DNA from: Babesia bovis T2Bo
Lineage: Eukaryota > Apicomplexa > Aconoidasida > Piroplasmida > Babesiidae
Assembly (NCBI RefSeq): GCF_000165395.2
Contig: NW_026261571.1
Location: forward strand, 644,501 to 708,500
DNA: 64,000 bases
Direction of reading: 5' to 3'
Of the stretch, positions 22,854 through 33,599 are shown one piece after another. The number at the start of each line of letters is the position of its first letter. The stretch's first letter is position 1. The notes under the pieces were generated by a model. It had not been told where the DNA came from, ran no database searches, and saw nothing but the letters and a program-made list of their open reading frames with translations. The position numbers were made by a program, and so were the translations under genes.

Positions 22854-23706
22854 CTAGTGCATCCGTTGAGAAGTGGCTCTTTTTACGATAGTTTCCCCCA
22901 GAATGTCGAAGTTCATTTGCGGATAGTACTGCGTATACTCGTCGTCGTTATTTTTGGCCATGTCTGTTTGCCGTCTGGTCATAGTACCCTTTACATTACA
23001 CATGTGTACGGCGTCCAAGCCTTCCTTGGCGTAGTAGTTCATCTCGGGGTCTGTGGTTTCCTAAAAATGTATTGATTAGTCCTTACCTTTATGCTCGTCC
23101 AGGAAGGTTATTATCCTGAATGCAGTCTCGGTGTCAATAGACCTTAGATCTATCATTCCATTGAGTATATACGGTTGCTGGAGGCATATGTGATACATAT
23201 ATGGATAATTTCATGTAATCTGTACATGTACATTCCCACTATATATGCGATTAACACTACCCCTAGTAGATAAACGCCACGGTAACTATATATATTGTCC
23301 ACTTACAACAAGCTGGCCCATTTTCCGGACCCATTCGTTCGCATCAGTTTCTGCGTAGTTTATTATCTTCATGAGCTTAGGCCTGGCGCTTAACCTCTAT
23401 TGTATTTGTTGAGCTATTACAATGACCTACCAGTGTATCTTTGAGGTAGAAGAAAGAGGTCAGTATACGTACTCTAAGGGGTGCTGAGAGCTGCCTGAAC
23501 CTTGGTACTATATACCTAATAAGGTCGAATGACAACACTTTTGTGGCATGGCATGATGACCAGTTGTCTTTTATCAATTTGAGGTACTCCACATACTGGT
23601 CACTCAATTTCCTCAGCAAGCTTTCATCCGCTTTGTCTACGAAATCACAATCGCTATCAACTTTATTTTCAGCATCTTGATCTGAGCCGCATAGATCAAA
23701 GTCCAT
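22854..23706 (-). CDS. Conserved-looking protein of unknown function
   Basis: Four exons (23706-23431, 23396-23307, 23177-23087, 23050-22854) join in frame to 217 residues. The start is acidic (MDFDLCGSDQDAENKVDSD). Helical segments follow: LLRKLSDQYVEYLKLIKDNW, IVPRFRQLSAPLRVRILTSF, LMKIINYAETDANEWVRKM and MIDLRSIDTETAFRIITFLD. The C-terminus reads NYYAKEGLDAVHMCNVKGT and ends SQRMH. It has no signal peptide or transmembrane segment, so it is probably a soluble, all-helical protein. I do not recognise the family. The exon model is supported by frame-keeping junctions and by continuous helix-like sequence across them. Confidence 0.62.
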
Positions 23707-24319
23707 TTTTTACTTTATGACTGCGACATGTATAACATGTGAGCTTTCCTTGACGGATTCTACTGTGTTAGGGCACTATAATTGTGCTACATATGGGCAC
23801 ACAACTCGTTATTACACACGAAATGAGTCCATTATTCCAGGGAATATGCACTATACAATCCAGATTCATTAGTGTGTGCCGTATTCTATTATGGAATCGC
23901 AACCCTGGATGCCGGTATCCTTCCAAGGTAGGTGTGTCATGTGTGGAAATTATTCATAGGCTAATCACGGTGCTCGTCCAGACTGTCGGTCCCTTCGTAA
24001 GATTCGTAAACGACTCCGAACTGGAAAGTAGATTTCGTTAACTGCCTTAATGTTATATAACTTAGTACTATGAAGCTCATTGGTGGAAACTACGCATATT
24101 AGTGAAAATTGTATTTATGCTGACAAGTGTGATTTTCTGCCACTAGGGCTGTGAGTAAATCATGTTATTTCCAAATCCAATGTTTCTAAATGGGCTGTTA
24201 CACTGCTAACACAGTCATCAGCGTGTTCGCCTTGCAATCCATAGTGTGTCAATATCCGGTGAATTCAATAGAAAGCAAGTAGCAAAAATGTAATAAATGG
24301 CCGTGGAGCATTGCTACGT
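23707..24319. other. Intergenic spacer
   Basis: Between histone H2B (3' end) and the unknown minus-strand gene (5' end). A plus-strand open frame at 23784-24041 has no family resemblance and no plausible exon partner. Nothing else is supported. Confidence 0.45.
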
Positions 24320-24691
24320 TTAAGCTCCAGAAGTGGTGTACTTGGTTACAGCCTTGGTACCTTCAGAAACGGCGTGTTTGGAAAGCTCACCGGGAAGAAG
24401 TAGGCGTACAGCAGTTTGAATTTCACGTGAGCTGAGTGTGCTCTTCTTGTTGTACCTGATAAGTCTTGTAGCCTCCAGAGCCATGCGGTCGAAAATGTCG
24501 TTGATGAATGAGTTCATGATAGACATAGACTTCTTGGACACACCAGTTTCAGGGTGCACCTGCTTCAACACCTTGTAGATGTAGAGAGAGAAGCTTTCAA
24601 TACGCTTCTTACGGCGGTAGCGGATACCAAGTGATTTACCGGCGGTTTTCTTGGCCGCCTGGCTCTTGGACGATGGCACCTTTCCTGACAT
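24320..24691 (-). CDS. H2B: Histone H2B
   Basis: Single exon of 123 residues with the full H2B fold: [58 protein letters not shown] and [15 protein letters not shown]. The N-terminal tail ([20 protein letters not shown]) is basic and short, as in other apicomplexan canonical H2B. It pairs with H2A in nucleosomes. No partner histone lies beside it here. Intronless, as is usual for core histones. Confidence 0.97.
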   Translation of the reverse strand: MSGKVPSSKSQAAKKTAGKSLGIRYRRKKRIESFSLYIYKVLKQVHPETGVSKKSMSIMNSFINDIFDRMALEATRLIRYNKKSTLSSREIQTAVRLLLPGELSKHAVSEGTKAVTKYTTSGA

Positions 24692-26451
24692 TTTGGTGAG
24701 TGTAGTTATATTATTTTCAATTAAAAATATAATTTATATGTTTCAGGTTTAAAAGGTAGATATATTCTTAATGTATACGTTAACAGATCGTTGTTGTATA
24801 GTCTATAGATGGGGTGGCCACCTACCAGCACACCGTGTGTGGGATTATCTTTTTCCTCTGGCGATTTTGTGTACTCATTTTATATTACCAAATGCTTCTG
24901 TTCACAACTAGGCGGACACATTTGTAAGTTACTCGCACAGATGTGTATGTGCTAGTCCAGGCGACCTGCTTTATGCTGTACTTATAAAGCCATCCATGTG
25001 CATCATATTATAAAAACACACACTTTAGAACTTCTGTTATTTTGTTTTTCTCTGTTATTTAAGCTGTTATTCGCCATGAATATCACACACCGGGGTGGGT
25101 ATTACTCTTTACTGACTGCTAGTCAGTTCATGTGTTATATTTTACCTACACATATTTACACATTATCTAGTCGATCTTTACCTGTGAATGGCATCGTTGT
25201 GTGCACATTATGTGTATTGTCATATAAACTTCATTGTGTCCCATTGTTTCCAGATGTAAGTCATCATTAATGTCTAACCTATTGTATATATTCCATTTTA
25301 TAATGCAATATCTTTTTAAAATAATGATTGCCATTTTGGCTCTACACATTTGATCACATCGGTTGTATGTCTGATGGCCAGCTAATTTGATCACACTTAA
25401 CTATATTAAGGTGTGTAATATGACATACACATTTATTTCGCTTGTCAATAGAAATTATTTTCATTTTGGGTGAAATCTACGTTATATGAATCAATTTGTC
25501 TGAGTAGAGCTCTATTGGTACACATATCACGTTATTTTCTGTATTATATAATTCCTGGTCCTATGTGTATCTCACACCAGTAGTTTACTTTGGATTCTAC
25601 AGTACTCACTGAATGCCATTGGCCATGTATTACAGAGTCACTGTATCTCTATTGATCAATAAATCAGGTGTATAACACTTATCTATTACTTCCATCTGTG
25701 GAGCTATATGAGCTACATCGTCAAACATCCAGTAGCTATTGGACAGAATCTAATATCAGTGACAGTACTAATTACATGACAACTAGTTCGTTTACCAGTG
25801 GATGACACTGTGCTACATTCTGTCAACAACTCACCCTACCAAACGTGATAGTAACTTCCATTATCCACAGAATACCTACCATGTCAATGGTATTAGCGCA
25901 TTATTTCTAGAATCTAAACCAGCTGTCTACACCAGAAGAGTTTGGATTACTTCCAACATGACATACTATAGAATTCACAGTTCAGCATATCAGGTGCTAC
26001 ACATTCAAAAGTGTCGGTAGTAGCCTATATGTAACAACAAAGGACACATTAATGTGCTTATGATACATGTATCCCGGCAGTCCAAACATTGACACAATTC
26101 TACTGAAATAGGTATCACACATGTTAAAAAAGGACTTCCAGTCACCTTTAGTGCATGGAAGACAAAGTTCATCCAATAAATGCTCTTAGTATTTCGTTGC
26201 ACATTGGGGAATAATCAACTTTGAAGGTGAGAACCATTGTCTTCTACGACATGTGGGACTAATGGGACACCCTAGGAACTGTTTTATGAAAGTTTGTCCA
26301 TGGAGTCCACTAGGAAATTAAATTCGTGGCATGGCGGTACCACTCCGTGGCATCTGTGGGGGTTTCACCCTTTCCTTGATGTGTTACGTCTGTTTTCGAT
26401 CAACTTCTGTAATATCTATTTATTAATCACATTTTAATTTTGGCGGTGAAG
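24692..26451. other. Long gene-poor spacer (1.76 kb)
   Basis: This is the longest stretch without a supported gene. It sits between the divergent H2B and SR-protein genes. Open frames at 24998-25270 (plus), 25167-25394 (minus), 25802-26020 (plus) and 26005-26202 (minus) lack family resemblance or gene-like composition. A perfect short hairpin, ACTGACT-GCT-AGTCAGT, lies at 25111-25127. A CGTGGCAT direct repeat lies near 26325-26355. It could hold a fast-evolving gene, a non-coding RNA or only promoters; the sequence does not decide. Confidence 0.5.
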
Positions 26452-26992
26452 ATGGGCAGTCGTTTCGAGTCCACTGAGGGTCGGAAGGTATACATTGGTA
26501 CGTCCCTGGTGTCTATGTTTTAATTATTCACAGGTAACCTTAACCCTGAGGCTACTGTGGAGGATGTGGAGTCTTTGTTTTCAAAGTTCGGCACTATTGG
26601 CAACATTTGGGTTGCCCGCAGGCCTCCAGGTTTCGCTTTTGTTGTAGGTGTCTAGCTGTGCGATAATATTACGTTTGTAGACATTTGAGGACCCTCGTGA
26701 TGCCACTGACGCCATAGAGGAGTTGGACGGCAGCGAATACAAGGGCCAAAAGTGAGTTTCTTTGCATATATTGTTTTTGGTTGAACTATTTTTCAGTTTG
26801 AAGGTTGAGCTTTCCAAGGGTCCTCGTCAGAGGCATCGCAGAGAACGCAGCCGTGGTAGAGATCCATATCGAAGGCGTAGTCCTCGTAGGCATAGTCGGA
26901 GTCGTTCACGTTCTAGGTCTCACAGCGCGGGGCGTCGCATAAGATCGCGTAGTCCTAGTTACGGCAGGCACGACTCCAGGGACCGTCATTGA
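26452..26992 (+). CDS. SR-family splicing factor (SRSF3/SRSF7-like)
   Basis: Four exons (26452-26497, 26534-26643, 26681-26751, 26797-26992) give 140 residues. A single RRM reads KVYIGNLNPEATVEDVESLF, then GNIWVARRPPGFAFVTFEDP (RNP2 and RNP1), then YKGQNLKVELSKG. It is followed by an RS tail (RRHSRSRSRSRSHSAGRRIR). This is the one-RRM SR protein layout; the PPGFAFVTFEDPRDA signature fits the SRSF3/SRSF7 group. Such proteins bind exonic enhancers and recruit U1 and U2AF in the nucleus. U2AF65 is encoded at the right end of the window. All introns are 36-45 nt. Confidence 0.93.
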
Positions 26993-27088
26993 TTTTATTT
27001 TTCATCTATAAATCTTTGCACCACTCATTTTCTTCTCTAATCTGCGCACGCGATGAATTATTCACTACTATAGCGTTTTTACTACACG

Positions 27089-27806
27089 TCAATTACGGCG
27101 GTATGATTGAAGGTGTTGAATTCGTCTCATGTGCCATGGTTGCATGACATAGGTCTCATTTTCTACCTTCTCCTGCCCTAGCAACATCAACAAAAGTTCT
27201 ATCATCGAAATTTCATAGAAAACATTCTGATCGCAATTTGTTACTACTCACCATCGCTTCCTCTTCTGGCGTGAAGTCGTTTACGATATTGAATTCATCT
27301 CGGATTTCGTCTGTCGTTTTTCCTTTGATCATAGACGCCACTTTTGCGCACGTCAGGTCTAGGAGCGGCTTAATATCTAGGAAGTTTTCAGCCTGTATGT
27401 TTCGTTATTACATTTCTATTTCATACCAGCATAAGTTCGAATAGCGCTTCCTTGTCTACGTTGACGAATTCAAGGTCCCAGGGGCATACTACCTACACGG
27501 CAGTAATATCACATAACACACGCACTAACATCTGCTAATCGTGTTGACTTTAGTGGCTTCGGTATTGGTTTCGCTGGGTTGTTATAATGGTACTTGCAGT
27601 AATCCAGGATCTTTCCCAGTGTTCTTGTAGGTATATTTTTCAATTCAATGGGTGCCAATTCAGTTTCTTCATCATATCCTGGGCGTGTGTATGATCTGGG
27701 TCACGTAACTACCTTGTAGCATATTAGTCAGCAGGACGCTAGGCGTCAGCACTTCGCTATTTACCGTGAAGGTATCTCCTTCTGCGGAGACTAATTTCAC
27801 AATCAT
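27089..27806 (-). CDS. SKP1: SKP1 homologue (SCF ubiquitin ligase adaptor)
   Basis: Five exons (27806-27713, 27678-27530, 27492-27427, 27392-27252, 27172-27089) give 177 residues. The BTB/POZ start is [20 protein letters not shown], then [20 protein letters not shown]. After a [11 protein letters not shown] linker come [39 protein letters not shown] and [17 protein letters not shown], the classic Skp1 dimerisation region. The last exon, [20 protein letters not shown], departs from the usual WCEEK end and is the least certain part. SKP1 links F-box proteins to cullin 1 for ubiquitylation. Confidence 0.9.
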
Positions 27807-27830
27807 TTTTACAGAAATATTAAGGTGTGT

Positions 27831-28438
27831 CTAGGACAACTCGGCGGGTTTCGCCTTGTTAGCGTGATGCTTTAGGTAACTCCTCGGGCTGATGGCGGCG
27901 TGGAAGGTAGAGTAAATTGCCTTAACGGCCACTTTGGCTACCATGAAGCCAATGTACCTGTTGAATGACTTTAGTGCATGGATGTCTTCCACCTTCTTGT
28001 CTGAATCAGCTGCTTCCTGCATACGTGCTTATGACTAAAGGGCTAACTTACAGCTGCTAGGTCCTCACCGGACGTTGGGAAAGGCCCAAAGTCAATGATC
28101 ATAAAGGGGCTGTATGAGTGATGCTGCCTCTGGTAGCTTGCGTTAGTGTACTTGGTGAACTTGCTCAGGAGGAAGTACGGCATAATGAGGTTTACCAGTA
28201 CTCCCACGAGTCCCAGGAACATGCGAATCAATCCGAATATGTTCAATTTGGGTAGTACTATTTGTGCGATCATGTCCATAACGTTTGGGACCTCTCCGTT
28301 AGCAGTGACCATGGGTTCGTTTGGTCTGGCGGTGACCTTTTCCATTTTCTCACACAGCGACTGCATCCTCTTGATAATGCACCCAAAAATATCACTTATA
28401 CAAGTGATTGCGCACAGTAACAGCAGCATGTGCAACAT
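27831..28438 (-). CDS. Small membrane protein of unknown function
   Basis: Two exons (28438-28052 and 28016-27831) joined by a 35-nt intron give 190 residues. Residues 1-22 (MLHMLLLLCAITCISDIFGC) form a signal peptide or first helix. A long hydrophobic block lies near residues 60-95 (LPKLNIFGLIRMFLGLVGVL, VNLIMPYFLLSKF). The C-terminal half is soluble and basic (DKKVEDIHALKSFNRYIGFM, then SPRSYLKHHANKAKP). It runs head to tail with SKP1 (24 nt apart) on the minus strand. I recognise no family. The tight spacing suggests a shared intergenic signal, not a shared function. Confidence 0.7.
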
Positions 28439-28507
28439 CTTGCTTAGGTGTGTTGGAAAAAAGCCGATTATAAAGTGTTGAGTCCAGGGACTTGCCAGTC
28501 GGCGTGT

Positions 28508-29023
28508 TTACTGATTTTGGCTTAGTAATGAATGCCTCAGCTGGGTATTGATATCTACAAATTGTGCATTAAGTCCTCCTAGCTTTGCTACTAGTTGCGC
28601 TTTGACTGTGTTTAGCTTGGGTAGGTTTTCTTCCGCGTTAGTCTTTTCTTGATCTATTTCTTCCCTGAGTTCACCAGGTTCCCTCAATATTAATCTATAT
28701 ATTTATATATCTATAAACACTAGTGACATACACTCTTGCGACTTGTTTGTATACTCTTTGGCCCGATCGGGTATTGTCTATCTGGTTGGTGTGAGCATAT
28801 ATTTTTTACGTGTAACATACTGCTTCCAGGGCTGCTTCAGATCGTTTTTGATTTAGTTGTAGCGTCGCTATTCGTTGGTTTATTTTCGTGATTTGTGTGT
28901 TAAGAATCTCGATTTGTGCTTGCGTCTCTTGTAGCAGCTGGAATTGCTACGGGGGGATGAGTGCTATATCTAGGAATTACACTTAACCTGTAGTGTCGAT
29001 TCGTTATTTGTCGTTTGTACCAT
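28508..29023 (-). CDS. PFDN1: Prefoldin subunit 1
   Basis: Four exons (29023-28988, 28946-28821, 28781-28732, 28694-28508) give 132 residues. The two long heptad helices are QFQLLQETQAQIEILNTQIT and EELREEIDQEK-like repeats. Between them is the beta-hairpin NTRSGQRVYKQVARVLILRE, matching the PFDN1 pattern NMYEGVGRMFILQ. Length fits the family (human PFDN1 is 122). Prefoldin is a cytosolic hexamer that hands unfolded actin and tubulin to CCT; a CCT subunit (CCT7) and the CCT cofactor TXNDC9 are also in this window. Confidence 0.82.
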
Positions 29024-29084
29024 TTTTATAAAATTAGAAACAGTGTTTTCTAGGTTACTATAGTGACAGCTTCCCCCCATGGTG

Positions 29085-29881
29085 TCAATCTATGTCCATA
29101 GCATTTTCATCACGCTTTTTCTTTTTGATTGTCTTTTTGACTTTGACGAATTCTTTGGGTTCTGCCACCTTCATCTGTACGGTTTGTCTCCTTGCCTGTT
29201 TCGTTTGTATTTTTATTTATTGTTCATTTACCTTTGTTTCCATTTCAAAGTCGTCGTACTCCTGTATGCGCTGTTCCTCCTTATCAGTTTCTAATTCCAA
29301 TATATGGGCATGTCGTTCCATTTCCTTTTCTAGTTGCATTCGTTTCTTTTCCATTATAGCGCGTCTACGTTCTTTTCTGAGCAACAGTTTCCTCAGTTCT
29401 TCCACACGCTCCGCCTTCTTGATGGTCTTGATGGCTGTAATATACAAGTTGCGATCGTATCTGACTGGTGCATTTCTACGTCTTTCCATTTCAACCGAAT
29501 CGTCGGTAATCATTTCTTTACCTAGGTTATCATGAATAGATACTACTCTCGGTTACCAGCACATCGCATCGATTTTAACAAACTGATAACAACAGTACCA
29601 TAGCCAAAATCGATGCATCGGTTGAATGTGTTTGGTTAGGGTACGTTAACGGGATGAACCACTTACCATGCATCCTACGGGCAGCCTTCGTCCATTTCAA
29701 TTTCCTGGGATTATGCTTAGCCTTGAAGTGTTTGTGGCACTTGCTTCGGCAGAATCGGAATATTTTGGAATCATTGCGCACGAAGACTATTCCATGCCCT
29801 GTGATAGCGTTGACACAGAACGCGTCATTACATACCTGGGTATATATTGCTGGAACACAGCCAGCACTTGTCAATTCTCAT
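29085..29881 (-). CDS. RLP24: Ribosome biogenesis protein RLP24
   Basis: Four exons; the first reads [16 protein letters not shown] and joins [20 protein letters not shown], then [20 protein letters not shown]. This is the L24e-type zinc ribbon with CxxC and CRSKC cysteines. The next exon gives [15 protein letters not shown], diagnostic of RLP24 as opposed to ribosomal eL24. A charged coiled coil follows. A short final exon ([20 protein letters not shown]) ends at TGA 29085-29087. The total is about 190 residues. RLP24 holds the eL24 site on pre-60S particles until cytoplasmic exchange by Drg1. DNAJC21/Jjj1, which acts in the same late 60S stage, lies at the left of the window. Confidence 0.93.
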
Positions 29882-30007
29882 TTTTGGTTTTGCGATATTT
29901 GCCACTTGGCTGTGGCTTTGGATATATATAGACTCAGATAGCCCACGGTGCTGTAGGGGTTAAGTGTGTTAGGCCCATATGACCAGGACCTACATAATAT
30001 ACACAAA

Positions 30008-31626
30008 ATGGGCTCCTTAAGAGCCTTTTTCGATATTGGTATAGGTGCCAATCTTAGTGGTCGTGTAGTATTTGATTTTTTTGACGACAGTGGCGAGCGC
30101 GTGTTGGAGAACTTCCAATCTCTCTGCACTGGGAGTGTAACTGGGCTCATTCGTGGCAAGCGCAAGTCGCTGAGTTACACTGGATGCCGTGTATATTCCG
30201 TTGTTCCGGGTAGTCACCTCGAGTGTGGTGACTTTGAGTTTAACAATGGCGAAGGTGGCTCGAGTGTCTTTGGCGGATTCTTCCGTGAACCTGCAAATAC
30301 ACGTCGCCACTCTCACGCGGGTCTCTTGTCATTAAAGCGCATGGGTACCAATGGTTTCGGATCTCAATTTTACATAACTTTCGGTCGGAATCACCAGCTA
30401 GACAATCAGCATCACTATGTATTCGGTCGAGTTGTAGAGGGTATGGAGTTTGTGCGTGCTGTTGAGTACGTATCGACTGATGCTCGTAATGTACCTCGTG
30501 TTGAGATTGGCATTTTGCGCTCTGGTCTTTTGGAGTACATTCCGCGTCAGGTCGACCACATGTCGCGCCAGCGTGACTTGGTGAACAACTTGATGGAGAG
30601 TCTGGCTCCAGGTGATGAATCCGACGATTCCGACACTGGATCTGTTGAGGAGATTCGTTGCTTATACACGGGTAAAGTCATCCGGAAGCGTACACTCCGA
30701 GCTGATTCCGCTGCTGCCATTGGCAAGCAGTACCTTGCGGACGCCCTTGGCGGCAAGAGTATCCACTTAATCCCGGAGTACGACGGTGACAGTGAATATC
30801 GATACTACACTGACACCGTTGAGGCGCCTTCGGAGAAGCCTGTTGAGGCAGTAACAGAAGCGCCGGTACCTGAATCGGACACTTCAGAGTCAGTATCTAG
30901 TGAGGACGAGGGCGACGACCCCTTGTCCATGAGGCTTCGCTCGTTGGGCAATAAACTTGATGAGTGCTCACGTTTAAATCATGATGCCGTAGCCGTTGAG
31001 TACGAGCTTGGTGGTGACCCTAAGCGTATAAACGAGCATTACAAGGACATGCTTGGTCTACGTGAGGATAATTCATCGGTCAACTATAATCGCAACCCTG
31101 GTCTGAACAAGGCCGCTATCGCAGTAGAGAAGCAGCACGAGCGCGACTTAAAGAAGGAGAAGGGTAAATCCTTCGGCTGGAATGTATTTAACCAAGATGC
31201 TCTTTACCGTGCACACAAGAAAAGGTATGTATTCACGTGTTAGCTCCCACGCATTCGTGCTTTACTCATGTGACTATAGGCTCAAGGAAACTGCATTTAA
31301 CCGTGAGGAGTACGAGTTACAGAAGGCACAGATGGGCGATTTGTTCTACCAGCCGTGTCTGAGTACCACTGAAACTACGGAAGCCGCTAAGCTAGCTGTG
31401 GTACACAATTTAGAGAAGCAGTACAAGCAACGGTTAGTTGTCATTTTGTTGTTTGACACTGTGTTTCAGTGAGAAGTTCAGTCGTCGCCGTGCTTTTGAG
31501 GATGACGCCAAGGACGTTTCCTACATTAACCAGCGCAATCGTGTATTTAACCAGAAACTAGACCGAGCTTTCAAGGACCATTCCGCTGAGATCAAGGGCA
31601 ATTTGGAGCGTGGCACTGCCTTGTGA
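30008..31626 (+). CDS. Cyclophilin-SYF2 fusion protein
   Basis: Three exons (30008-31224, 31280-31432, 31470-31626) give 508 residues. Residues 1 to about 180 are a cyclophilin-type prolyl isomerase: [60 protein letters not shown] and [20 protein letters not shown]. The catalytic Arg position is not obvious (GGFFREP where many have GGDF). An acidic linker spans about 185-305. From about 307 the protein is SYF2: [58 protein letters not shown] and [16 protein letters not shown]2 is a PRP19-related (NineTeen complex) component of the active spliceosome, where several cyclophilins also sit. The linker and the start of SYF2 are in one continuous exon with the cyclophilin, so this is a true fusion at DNA level. 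Confidence 0.92.
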
Positions 31627-31707
31627 AGAATACACACAAATGTGAGGTCTTACATTCACTTGTTTCTGTCACTTTATATCTTAATATATTCCGTTTTTGT
31701 TATTAAA

Positions 31708-33487
31708 ATGGCCGACGGATCCACAGCTGCTGAAATCTTCGAGAAGTCAGCCGTAGGTTACACCTACGACGACTTGATTCTCCTTCCGGGTATGTACTTT
31801 GCAAATAATTCCACTGCCTGAAATGCGCTATACAATGCTGTTGTACCTCCTAAGACTTGATTTTATGTTGTTCAATACTTACAGGCTACATTTCCGGTTC
31901 GTGCAATGATGTCGACGTGAGCAGTAGATTAACCAGGACGTTGCGCCTCAACACCCCGGTAGTCTCCTCGCCCATGGACACTGTCACTGAAGCCAAGATG
32001 GCTATTGAAATAGCGCTCCAAGGGTAGGTTCTGTCATCCGTGTCTATATGGAATCCACGTGTTTGCTATATATGGTAAAAGCGTACTCCTATTGATCACT
32101 ATGACTATATGAATTATATATGATACTATTCATGTGGATGTCTAATCCACTGCAGTGGTATTGGTATCATCCATAACAACCTGACCATGGAGGAATCTGT
32201 GGAAGAAGTGCGCAAGGTAAAACGTTATGAGAACGGTTTTATAGTGGACCCTTATACCTTAACTCCTAACCATACCGTGGAGGACTGGATGGCTATCCGT
32301 GACAAGTATGGATACCGTTCAATTCCCATTACCACAGACGGCCGTTGCGGCTCGAAGCTGGAGGGTATTGTAACCAGTGGCGACGTCTGCTTTGTGCAGG
32401 ACAAATGCACCAAGATTGAAGAGATCATGACCCGCGACCCTATAGTAGGCCACCATCCACTGACACTCCAGGACGCCAACAATATACTATACAAGTCCCG
32501 TAAGGGCATCCTGCCTATAGTAAATGCATCCGGGGAGCTAGTATCCATTGTTTCACGTAGTGATATCAAGCGAAACCGTCGTTTCCCCAAAGCATCTCAC
32601 AACGAAAACATGCAGCTTCTTGTTGGTGTTGCCATCTCTACCCAGTAGGTCCTATCATACACAACTTTATATAACGCAGACCTGGCTCCATTGAGAAAGC
32701 CAAGAAACTCATGGATGCCGGTGCTGACGTCTTGGTTATTGACTCCAGCCAGGGTAACAGTGTATACCAAATCGATTTGATCAAGCAGTTACGGCAGTCA
32801 TACCCCAATGTCCAGATCATTGGTGGTAACGTGGTGACAGGCTCCCAGGCAAAGAACTTGATTGACGCTGGTGTTGATGCCCTTCGTGTTGGTATGGGTA
32901 GCGGCTCCATATGCTCCACCCAGGGTGTCGTTGGTGTAGGTAGGCCCCAGGCAACCGCGGTTTACCACGTGGCCAAATACGCAAATGAATATGGCAACGG
33001 GTGCCCAATCATTGCCGATGGTGGTATTCGTAGTTCAGGCGACATAATGAAGGCCCTGGCTCTCGGAGCCAGCTGCTGTATGCTTGGTGGTGCCATTGCA
33101 GGTACCAACGAGAGCCCTGGTGACTTCTTCTACCATAACGGTATCAGGGTCAAGCAGTACCGTGGTATGGGTAGTAAGGCTGCCTTTATGACGGCACGTA
33201 CAAAGGCAGCTGACAGCGGCAGCCTCCGCCGTTACCACATGGAAGAGGACCAGCCAATGGTATCCCAGGGTGTTGCCGGATACACTGCCGACAAGGGCAG
33301 TATACACGTCTTGATACCTACCATGATGCAGGCTGTGAAGCACGGTATGCAGAATATTGGCTGCAATGATATAAAGTCACTCCACAGTGGCCTGTACAAC
33401 GGAGATGTTCGTTTCCAGATTAGGTCGTACAACGCCTTGGTTGAGGGCAATGTGTCCACTAAGTTGATGATGATAAACCAATCCTGA
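31708..33487 (+). CDS. IMPDH: Inosine-5'-monophosphate dehydrogenase
   Basis: Four exons (31708-31789, 31885-32023, 32156-32644, 32680-33487) give 505 residues. It has [10 protein letters not shown] at the start, [20 protein letters not shown] and [10 protein letters not shown]. The inserted CBS pair is intact ([11 protein letters not shown], then [19 protein letters not shown]). The active-site loop is [11 protein letters not shown] with the catalytic Cys. [20 protein letters not shown] and [10 protein letters not shown] complete the barrel and flap. It converts IMP to XMP with NAD+, the committed step to guanine nucleotides. Piroplasms lack purine synthesis and salvage hypoxanthine through IMP, so this is the main route to GTP. 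Length is normal for the family. Confidence 0.97.
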
Positions 33488-33599
33488 TTGATATACATAC
33501 TATCTACATATAAATAACAATGTCTTAGCAACAGTTCCGATAATATGGACATACAACATCTTAATATACTCTATCAGTGCGATTACGTTCTGTATATTA

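Noticed and set aside
29092..29535. Open frames on the plus strand over RLP24
   Set aside because: Serine/leucine/phenylalanine-rich translations are typical of antisense to a Lys/Arg/Glu-rich coiled coil; the minus-strand RLP24 model explains the sequence.
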